Below, piece by piece: positions 1-4,290 of a stretch of DNA of 5,408 bases (within the stretch, counting starts at the first letter, position 1; every line of letters starts with the position of its first letter). The notes under the pieces were generated by a model, which saw only the letters and a list, made by a program, of their open reading frames with translations, was not told the DNA's origin and did not search any database. The position numbers and the translations under genes are program-made. Where the stretch lies: positions 1-5,408 of the forward strand of contig JAQSXU010000264.1 of the NCBI GenBank assembly GCA_029256485.1. Reading direction: 5' to 3'. This DNA comes from Clostridiaceae bacterium (GTDB lineage Bacteria > Bacillota_A > Clostridia > Clostridiales > Clostridiaceae).

Positions 1-12
1 TGTAATAATCAT
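1..12 (-). CDS. Start of a further gene, cut by the left window edge
   Basis: Only the first four codons are visible (M-I-I-T), reading out of the window. The start is supported by a good ribosome binding site, AAAAGGAG, whose GGAG lies at 26-23, ten bases before the ATG at 12-10. The gene follows the 93-aa gene by 45 bases on the same strand and is probably in the same transcript. Nothing can be said of its product. Confidence 0.5.
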
Positions 13-57
13 AATATGTATTCTCCTTTTCTTTTATATGTTTATTATTATTTATAT

Positions 58-339
58 TTAATGTTTTATTAACTGATTCATTTCTCCTATTACTTTGATA
101 CATGCATTAAAATATTCTTCAAATACTGCTCGTCTTATTTCTGAACTAATAATTTCAATGCTATCCAATTTCTTCTCATAATCAAGTTTAATTAAGTGAG
201 TATATTTTTTGTTTGGTTCAAATACTACAGGATTAATACCATTTGTATCTGAAATTGGATTCTTAATTATCTCTTCGTCTATCATCTTTTCAATTTGTTT
301 ATATGTAGGTAATCTGCTCCTTGTTATATCTCTCACCAC
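58..339 (-). CDS. Hypothetical 93-aa (or about 89-aa) phage-type protein
   Basis: A small mixed-charge soluble protein without a recognised domain, signal peptide or membrane segment. The middle carries a predicted beta stretch (THLIKLDYEKKL, about residues 46-57) and the C-terminal third is probably helical. The longest reading frame starts at GTG 339-337, followed by a second GTG. Both lie inside the sequence AAGGTGGTGA, which matches the ideal Shine-Dalgarno AAGGAGGTGA at nine of ten positions, so they are probably the ribosome binding site and not the start. The codon at the right distance is ATA (327-325), giving a protein beginning (M)TRSRLPTYKQ. The gene sits directly behind a strong promoter at 374-402 and is the first gene of the last transcript in the window. 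I do not recognise its function. Confidence 0.65.
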   Translation of the reverse strand: MVRDITRSRLPTYKQIEKMIDEEIIKNPISDTNGINPVVFEPNKKYTHLIKLDYEKKLDSIEIISSEIRRAVFEEYFNACIKVIGEMNQLIKH

Positions 340-346
340 CTTCCAA
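334..346 (-). promoter_or_regulatory. Ribosome binding site that overlaps the two apparent GTG starts
   Basis: The minus strand reads GGAAGGTGGTGAGAGATA. AAGGTGGTGA can pair with the 16S 3' end with a single mismatch, so the GTG GTG inside it are poor start codons. Counting about six bases from AAGGTGG leads to an in-frame ATA at 327-325. This site decides the start of the 93-aa gene. Confidence 0.5.
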
Positions 347-373
347 AACTAACCAATCGCTTGCTACTTGTTT

Positions 374-402
374 ATTGTATATTATTATTTATATATTGTC
401 AA
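374..402 (-). promoter_or_regulatory. Strong sigma-A promoter before the 93-aa gene
   Basis: On the minus strand the -35 box is TTGACA (402-397, perfect consensus), the spacer is exactly 17 bases (396-380) and the -10 box is TACAAT (379-374, five of six). Transcription should begin near 367, leaving a leader of about 30-40 bases before the 93-aa gene. It lies in the longest gap between the small genes (340-447) and gives the last two genes their own expression, independent of read-through from upstream. Confidence 0.8.
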
Positions 403-447
403 TACTTGTTTGATATTATTTGTATTTAATTTGAAAATTAGTAAACT

Positions 448-714
448 TTATCTTATTCCTGTATATTTATTTTTTGCTGCAAACTTATTACAAGAAATAG
501 AAACTTTTATTTTATCCTCTATACTATTAACAATTTTAAAGATATCTTCAGTCGATTTGATTATATCTTCTTTTATATTACAAACGTCAGATTTGATACA
601 ATTGTCACATGTCTTATCGTCTGAATTAACATCAAAAACTGAACCATTTGAAGGTGGTACACATCCTGATACTTTATTTGTTGGTTGATAACCATTTTGT
701 TTCTCAGTACACAT
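448..714 (-). CDS. Small Cys-rich phage protein with C-x2-C-x5-C motif (88 aa)
   Basis: The product has a loosely structured, polar N-terminus (residues 1-33). Then comes C36-D-N-C39-I-K-S-D-V-C45, a helix rich in Lys, Glu and Ile (residues 46-72) and one more Cys at 75 in VSISCNKF. The three spaced cysteines plus the distant fourth suggest one metal (zinc) site. The arrangement resembles small Clostridium and phage proteins that I recall with a CDxC....C motif followed by a helix, but no function is established for them to my knowledge. The ATG at 714 is preceded by GGAAAGGAG at good spacing. The gene lies 38 bases after the 80-aa gene and before the promoter gap. Confidence 0.72.
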   Translation of the reverse strand: MCTEKQNGYQPTNKVSGCVPPSNGSVFDVNSDDKTCDNCIKSDVCNIKEDIIKSTEDIFKIVNSIEDKIKVSISCNKFAAKNKYTGIR

Positions 715-752
715 TTTAATTACTCCTTTCCAAAGTCGATAAAAGGCTCAAT

Positions 753-995
753 TTATAATGATTTAAGTTCATTATTTAATGCTTTAATATCTTCTTCAAT
801 CTGTATTTTTCTAATATCTTTTTCCGAAAGTCTCTCTGAAATTAAAATTCTTAAATTTTCTTGACTTATAAATATATCGTTTTGAATTTCGATATCCTTT
901 TTAGCTTTTTCACAATTACACTTACAATTAAGCATTTCTTTGCCGCAATAAGAGCAAAATAACCTACCACCTGCTGTAAAAGATGACGACATCAT
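753..995 (-). CDS. Small zinc-finger/coiled-coil protein (80 aa)
   Basis: Residues 14-28 contain five cysteines (C14-x2-C17, then C24-x-C26-x-C28), a compact zinc-ribbon-like knuckle with CGKE after the first pair. From about residue 29 the chain is strongly helical with alternating Ile/Leu and Glu/Lys, a likely coiled coil that could dimerise. There is no catalytic motif; a nucleic-acid-binding or adaptor role is possible but unproven. Two ATG codons stand in tandem (995 and 992). The ribosome binding site GGAAAGGAGGAG at 1001-1012 is among the strongest in the window and favours the first ATG, with the second as an alternative. Confidence 0.72.
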   Translation of the reverse strand: MMSSSFTAGGRLFCSYCGKEMLNCKCNCEKAKKDIEIQNDIFISQENLRILISERLSEKDIRKIQIEEDIKALNNELKSL

Positions 996-1055
996 GGCAA
1001 CTCCTCCTTTCCAATAAGAACATCAATCACTTGTTTTGTTGTCTAATATTATTTA

Positions 1056-1226
1056 TTACTCTTCATCATCGTCATCATCCAAGTCAAATGAATCATCTTC
1101 CTCTACAATAATATGTCCACAAAAACTTGATTGTTCTGAATCTACTTCAAACTCTGAACAAAGTATTTCCCATGATTCTTCACTGAAATCATCTTTACTA
1201 AAGAATACACATTTATCATTTTCCAT
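1056..1226 (-). CDS. Very acidic 56-aa protein
   Basis: The protein starts MENDKCVFF, contains the segment EESWEILCSEF (about residues 16-26) and ends in a run DLDDDDDEE before tandem stops TAA TAA. It has 23 Asp/Glu and only two Lys and no Arg in 56 residues. The segment around W-E-I-L-C recalls small Bacillota phage proteins of unknown function. The acidic tail could mimic DNA or bind a basic partner, which is only a guess. AAAGGAG lies about ten bases before the ATG. It sits between the 55-aa and 80-aa genes. An opposite-strand serine-rich frame is an artefact of the Asp/Glu codons here. Confidence 0.68.
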   Translation of the reverse strand: MENDKCVFFSKDDFSEESWEILCSEFEVDSEQSSFCGHIIVEEDDSFDLDDDDDEE

Positions 1227-1272
1227 TATAATAACTCTCCTTTCTTAATCGAATATCGAATTTATTCTATTT

Positions 1273-1440
1273 TTACAAAACAACTATCTTACCATAACTT
1301 TCTTCTTTTACTTCTATATCGTGCTCATTTAAATCTCTTGTACCATGATAACATCCACCGCCATCAGCATATTGAATTTCTACTTCGCAGTTTTCAATAC
1401 CTCGTTCTTGAGCATAAACATATAAATCTTTAATGGTCAT
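1273..1440 (-). CDS. Small conserved-looking phage protein (55 aa)
   Basis: The product begins MTIKDLYVYAQERGIENCEVEI, a short helix followed by a beta strand, and then has a glycine turn DGGGC and a second strand near the end (KIVVL). The layout 'helix, then x-V-x-I-x-Y, then a loop' is like the small phage proteins starting M-T-V-K-D-L, whose role is unknown. The start at 1440 has GGAAAGGAAG in front of it, inside a TTTTGGAAAGG block also seen before neighbouring genes. It follows the radical SAM gene by 31 bases, so it is probably co-transcribed with it. Confidence 0.7.
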   Translation of the reverse strand: MTIKDLYVYAQERGIENCEVEIQYADGGGCYHGTRDLNEHDIEVKEESYGKIVVL

Positions 1441-1471
1441 ATATCTTCCTTTCCAAAAGCAAATAAGTTTT

Positions 1472-2371
1472 CTATTTCATTGCCAGTTTTTCATCTCTAA
1501 CTATGTTAAACATATCTTCAATATTATCTAGTAACCCATATCTTTTTTCTGCCACTGAACATCTAGCAAAATTCTGATTAACAAGATCAACATACATGGT
1601 GTACATGCCGTCATCTCCCATATAAAACTCATTCCAATCTTTCTCGCTCATCAATCTTTTTACATTAAGTTGCTCAATCGCTAGATTATCGAAACTAACT
1701 ACTTTAAACTGCTTTGTGATTTCTGCTAGATTTTTATATAGCCATTCCTGTTTTGTTGTAATATCGTCCTGTCTTACTTCATACCAACTAATACCTCTTC
1801 TAAAGTGTTTGTATCCAAGAATAAGCATTTTTAAATCATTGTCTTTTAAAACTTCAATATCAGAAGGTTTCAAAACTCCATTAATAACATGAATTACAGC
1901 ATTATCATATTGCTTAATCAACTCTACAAATCCTTTTGAAGCATCTACAAGAGACACACCTAGTCCATAAATCAACTTTTCATTAACCAACTTCTTAATT
2001 AATTCTTGACTAGTTTCAAAATGAACTTGATTAACTGTAATGTTTGCAATAATCTTCTTCACTTTTAGCTTCTCTAAGAAAGGAATTAAGTCTGGATGAG
2101 ATAATGGATTACCACCACCTATTGCCATTTCAGTATATGGGTGCAAAGTATTAATAAATATTTGATTAAGAATATCTCCATGTTTTCCATCAATCTTACT
2201 ATCTTCATGACAGAAGATGCATCCCATATCACATTGATTTGTTATCTTTACATCCATATTCTCAGGGAATGCAGCGATAAACTCATTTTCATTTGTTTCT
2301 CTTACCTTTGTTCCATCACTAAATATCTTTACTTTATAATTACCGTTTATGTACATTCCCAATTGTCTCAT
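1472..2371 (-). CDS. Radical SAM enzyme, phage-type, substrate unknown (299 aa)
   Basis: Residues 47-54 read C-D-M-G-C-I-F-C, the C-x3-C-x2-C motif that binds a 4Fe-4S cluster and S-adenosylmethionine in the radical SAM superfamily. GGGNPLSHPDL at residues 85-95 takes the place of the usual GGEP SAM-binding loop. About 40 residues precede the cluster motif, with beta strands around NGNYKVKIFSDG. The C-terminal part has only one Cys (C271 in FARCSV), so no SPASM or Twitch auxiliary cluster can be formed by standard motifs. The length and CHEDS...GKHGD context resemble radical SAM proteins I recall from phages, with no assigned reaction. It does not look like QueE or NrdG. AGAGGAG precedes the ATG. 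It starts 14 bases after the second of two paralogous FETNSSSTHSI genes, which are candidate substrates or partners by position only. Confidence 0.88.
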   Translation of the reverse strand: MRQLGMYINGNYKVKIFSDGTKVRETNENEFIAAFPENMDVKITNQCDMGCIFCHEDSKIDGKHGDILNQIFINTLHPYTEMAIGGGNPLSHPDLIPFLEKLKVKKIIANITVNQVHFETSQELIKKLVNEKLIYGLGVSLVDASKGFVELIKQYDNAVIHVINGVLKPSDIEVLKDNDLKMLILGYKHFRRGISWYEVRQDDITTKQEWLYKNLAEITKQFKVVSFDNLAIEQLNVKRLMSEKDWNEFYMGDDGMYTMYVDLVNQNFARCSVAEKRYGLLDNIEDMFNIVRDEKLAMK

Positions 2372-2385
2372 ATTATTCTCTCCTC

Positions 2386-2772
2386 TTAACCCTGATATCC
2401 GTATTCACCAAAAGCAATTACTTCTTCTCCTGATGGTGTGATGTATGTTTCTTCGTACCATTCTAATTCGTCATTTTCATAATCAGAATCTACAAACTCA
2501 TTTTCTCTAAGTATTTCATCTACCGCATCGTTGTCGTCCCAATTAGTATCATTAGAACAATACTTATCATGTTTCATAAACTCAATGGCTTCAGCTCTTG
2601 TATAAAAATTATTCTTTTGTGGTTTATATCCTTCTTCAAATGACCATCCGCTTCCTTTAAATAAAAGAATCTCACCTTTTACCCATCTATCATAATCGGA
2701 TTTTAAACACATTGTAATTGAATGAGTACTACTACTATTTGTTTCAAAAACTCCACGTCTAATCTGTTTCAT
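2386..2772 (-). CDS. FETNSSSTHSI-type protein, copy 2 (128 aa)
   Basis: Residues 1-19 (MKQIRRGVFETNSSSTHSI) match 17 of 19 residues of the upstream neighbour, after which the two proteins diverge. The rest is acidic and aromatic-rich: a YDRWVKGE helix (27-34), a TRAEAIEF helix (58-65), a strongly acidic stretch (79-110) and a C-terminal beta hairpin, TPSGEEVIAFGEYGYQG. The motif is widespread at the very N-terminus of hypothetical proteins from Bacillota and their phages. I know of no experimentally assigned function. There is no signal peptide or membrane segment. AGGAGG stands nine bases before the ATG. The gene starts 13 bases after copy 1 and ends 14 bases before the radical SAM gene. Confidence 0.82.
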   Translation of the reverse strand: MKQIRRGVFETNSSSTHSITMCLKSDYDRWVKGEILLFKGSGWSFEEGYKPQKNNFYTRAEAIEFMKHDKYCSNDTNWDDNDAVDEILRENEFVDSDYENDELEWYEETYITPSGEEVIAFGEYGYQG

Positions 2773-2785
2773 ATTATTTATCCTC

Positions 2786-3277
2786 CTAATTTCCTTTATA
2801 ATATTCTACATGTTCATAGTCAACGTTAATATCTACATCTTCGTCATCATTATCATTTCCTGTTAAAACAAAGCTTTCTTCTGAAAATAAATATCTAAGC
2901 AACTTAACTTCATCGCCACAAATATCATTAATAATTTCTGGTAAATCTTCTGTATGGTCAATACTTGCGTTATCAATCCATGTGCCATATGTTCCTGTAT
3001 AATATCTTGGTTCATCAAACGAATACTCAACTCCATTTTTATCTAAGTATTCTTTAATCTTTTCTAATAGTTTTGTTCTTTCACAACACATAATTGCTGT
3101 ATATAGATACTCTGCTTTAGATGAGCTATCATGATAATTTTCACATTCCAATCCAAATTCACCTAATCTAAAGTGGATTGATTTAGGAATATTTAATAAC
3201 TTATCTCTACTGGTAATACAAATACTATGTGTGCTGCTTGAATTTGTTTCAAATACATTTCTTCTTATTTGTCTCAT
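2786..3277 (-). CDS. FETNSSSTHSI-type protein, copy 1 (163 aa)
   Basis: It opens MRQIRRNVFETNSSSTHSI, nearly the same 19 residues as its downstream neighbour. The remainder is different: a helix around EKIKEYLDKNGVEYSF (72-87), a Gly/Tyr/Trp segment RYYTGTYGTWID (91-102), a helix DLPEIINDICGDEVKLLRYLFSEE split over 111-134, and an acidic tail with NDNDDEDVDINVD (141-153). C64-C65 and other scattered cysteines do not form a recognisable metal site. The pair therefore shares one conserved N-terminal element on otherwise variable bodies. The start has AAAAGGAGATAAT before ATG. It is 43 bases after the LAAYEDT gene, with a 13-bp palindrome in between. Function unknown. Confidence 0.82.
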   Translation of the reverse strand: MRQIRRNVFETNSSSTHSICITSRDKLLNIPKSIHFRLGEFGLECENYHDSSSKAEYLYTAIMCCERTKLLEKIKEYLDKNGVEYSFDEPRYYTGTYGTWIDNASIDHTEDLPEIINDICGDEVKLLRYLFSEESFVLTGNDNDDEDVDINVDYEHVEYYKGN

Positions 3278-3309
3278 ATTATCTCCTTTTCTTATTAAAT
3301 ATCATAATA

Positions 3310-3322
3310 AAATGTCACATTT
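3310..3322. promoter_or_regulatory. 13-bp perfect palindrome between two genes
   Basis: AAATGT-C-ACATTT is a perfect 6+1+6 inverted repeat overlapping the stop codon of the LAAYEDT gene and lying about 30 bases before the copy 1 start. It is the size of a small repressor operator half-pair, but palindromes of A and T are frequent in such AT-rich DNA and no clear promoter lies beside it. Confidence 0.25.
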
Positions 3323-3617
3323 ATTCTGACTCTTCCGCACTATCGAAAAAGTTATCAAACGGTTCTAGATCTCCATTTAAATGCCAGTTAGCGACATCTA
3401 AACCTGTACCATATAATTCGCAAAAGTAATCATAGAATTTTTGCAAATGTTCAATTCGTCCTTGTAGTTCTTCCACTTCATCAGGCATTAAATTTGTATC
3501 TTCATATGCTGCCAACTTGCCTAATACCATTTGTAATAATTCATATACGCTATAATCTTCTGTGTCAACTTTCTTATTATCAAATCCACTTGTCGTAATC
3601 TTAGTTAATCTTTCCAT
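3321..3617 (-). CDS. LAAYEDT-motif phage protein (98 aa)
   Basis: MERLTK at the start and KLAAYEDTNLMPDEVEEL at residues 34-51 are hallmarks of a very common small-protein family of Firmicutes phages and prophages, whose role is unknown. The usual form is LAxYEDTGLTPEEV; here the Gly is Asn. The motif is followed by a helix (50-67, likely coiled) and an acidic tail ending FDSAEESE. The ATG at 3617 begins one base after the stop codon of the upstream zinc-ribbon gene, and its ribosome binding site GGAGAGGAG lies inside that gene, so the two are probably translationally coupled. Confidence 0.85.
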   Translation of the reverse strand: MERLTKITTSGFDNKKVDTEDYSVYELLQMVLGKLAAYEDTNLMPDEVEELQGRIEHLQKFYDYFCELYGTGLDVANWHLNGDLEPFDNFFDSAEESE

Positions 3618-3618
3618 A

Positions 3619-4029
3619 TTATTTCTCCTCTCCTAGCCGTTTCATCATTTCTTCATATTTCTTTTCAAAATATTCTTTCTTTTCTAATTCACTCATAACA
3701 GAAATTCTTGCTCGTTCTTCTAATACTTCTTTATTTCGTTGTTCTATCTTGTTTATTCTATCTTCCACATATTTATAATAGCCATCCATATAAAAACATC
3801 CATCTTTGTTATAACCAGTGATAACCTCTTTAATATAATCAAGTAAACCAGAATCCTTTTCTACTTCTTCCTTTGTAAAATGGATTCCTGCTGATAGATA
3901 ATTTCCACATTCACACTTCATATGATAAAGAGGGTGTCCGTAACCATCTCTGATGTTTACTACATGTGGAATGTCTGAATTCATTTTAAAATTAATATCT
4001 AACTTCTTGCATTTTGGACAATAAAATAT
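3619..4029 (-). CDS. Zinc-ribbon plus coiled-coil protein, probably with an ATA start (136 aa)
   Basis: The first ATG (3984) gives 121 aa but has no ribosome binding site and starts in the middle of a domain. The same frame is open upstream and encodes FYCPKCKKLDINFK. This supplies C4-x2-C7, which pairs with C39-x-C41 (KCECGNY) to complete a zinc ribbon. A strong ribosome binding site, GAGGTGAT (4043-4036), lies upstream. In-frame codons after it are ACG (4032-4030) and ATA (4029-4027), with no ATG, GTG or TTG; I choose ATA, ten bases after GAGG. After the ribbon come a small mixed region and a long charged helix (about residues 85-133) suited to a coiled coil. A nucleic-acid-binding or protein-contact role is likely; the family is not recognised. 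Confidence 0.75.
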   Translation of the reverse strand: MFYCPKCKKLDINFKMNSDIPHVVNIRDGYGHPLYHMKCECGNYLSAGIHFTKEEVEKDSGLLDYIKEVITGYNKDGCFYMDGYYKYVEDRINKIEQRNKEVLEERARISVMSELEKKEYFEKKYEEMMKRLGEEK

Positions 4030-4035
4030 CGTAAA

Positions 4036-4043
4036 ATCACCTC
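4036..4043 (-). promoter_or_regulatory. Ribosome binding site that points to a non-ATG start
   Basis: The minus strand reads AAATGAGGTGATTTTACGATA. GAGGTGAT matches eight consecutive bases of the ideal Shine-Dalgarno complement. An in-frame TGA overlaps it, so the protein must begin after it, before the CPKC codons at 4020-4009. Only ACG and ATA are near-start codons in that interval. Confidence 0.55.
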
Positions 4044-4064
4044 ATTTCTTCTAATCAAATCAAA

Positions 4065-4108
4065 ATTATATTTGGTTGGCTTTTTCATTACTGAAAATTT
4101 CTCGTCAA
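4065..4108 (-). promoter_or_regulatory. Possible promoter before the zinc-ribbon gene
   Basis: A perfect -10 hexamer TATAAT is at 4070-4065, about 36 bases before the proposed start. A -35-like TTGACG is at 4108-4103, but the distance between the two is 32 bases, too long for them to work together. With normal spacing the -35 is only TCAGTA-like. The box could allow expression of the downstream genes independent of tnpB, but the evidence is weak in AT-rich DNA. Confidence 0.3.
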
Positions 4109-4126
4109 ATTACAACGGACTACTTA

Positions 4127-4188
4127 GGACTCCAACCTAGCCATCTACTACTTTAGAGGACTCCAACCTAGCCATCTACTACTTTAGA
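4127..4188 (-). repeat. Perfect tandem 31-bp direct repeat at the tnpB 3' end
   Basis: Two identical 31-bp units (4127-4157 and 4158-4188) abut without a spacer. Each reads on the minus strand from TCTAAAGTAG to GGTTGGAGTCC. The first unit begins directly after the tnpB stop codon (4191-4189). A shortened third piece (GGACTACTTA on the plus strand, 4117-4126) looks like a unit with its middle deleted. Each unit can fold two short hairpins as RNA: UCUA/UAGA and GGCU/AGUC. Position and structure fit the right end of the element and the guide-proximal scaffold of the omega RNA, here duplicated. Confidence 0.85.
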
Positions 4189-4290
4189 TTACTCTATCCG
4201 TAGATACTTAAAACTTGTATGATATTCTTGTTTAATGTCTTCATTGAAATTAAGAATGTTTATTGCTCCTACCAAATCTCTGTGCTGATG
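4127..4290 (-). ncRNA. Predicted omega RNA (reRNA) of TnpB; boundaries approximate
   Basis: TnpB nucleases are guided by an RNA made from the 3' end of tnpB and the element's right end, with the guide taken from the flanking DNA. By that rule this one would cover roughly the last 100 bases of tnpB plus the repeat and continue into a guide. The guide would begin near 4126 (reading TAAGTAGTCCG) if the distal repeat copy is the true end. If the proximal copy acts as the end, the guide would be the second copy itself. No direct sequence proof of processing is visible; the 5' boundary is a guess. Confidence 0.4.

Noticed and set aside
368..688. Plus-strand hydrophobic open frame
   Set aside because: It overlaps the well-supported 88-aa gene and the strong minus-strand promoter. 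The hydrophobic character comes from reading Lys/Glu-rich helix codons on the opposite strand.
1036..1248. Plus-strand serine-rich open frame
   Set aside because: It is the complement of Asp/Glu codons (GAT, GAA) of the acidic 56-aa gene on the minus strand, has no good ribosome binding site and points against all other genes.
2141..2389. Plus-strand open frame opposite the radical SAM gene start
   Set aside because: It lies antisense to the cluster-binding region of the radical SAM gene, whose motifs are clear.
1472..3277. Classical RiPP cluster (precursor plus radical SAM maturase)
   Set aside because: The putative precursors are 128-163 aa, and no RRE domain, leader peptidase, transporter or core repeat is visible; only a looser enzyme-partner idea is kept.
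4082..4097. Hairpin TTTTCA-TTAC-TGAAAA as a terminator after tnpB
   Set aside because: The stem is only six base pairs and mostly A-T. On the minus strand it is followed by AAGCC and not by a T run, so it does not qualify as an intrinsic terminator.
4127..4188. Two identical 31-bp units as a minimal CRISPR array, with a Cas12a-like UCUA...UAGA hairpin
   Set aside because: There is no spacer between the units, and they sit immediately after the tnpB stop, where the element's right end and omega RNA scaffold are expected.
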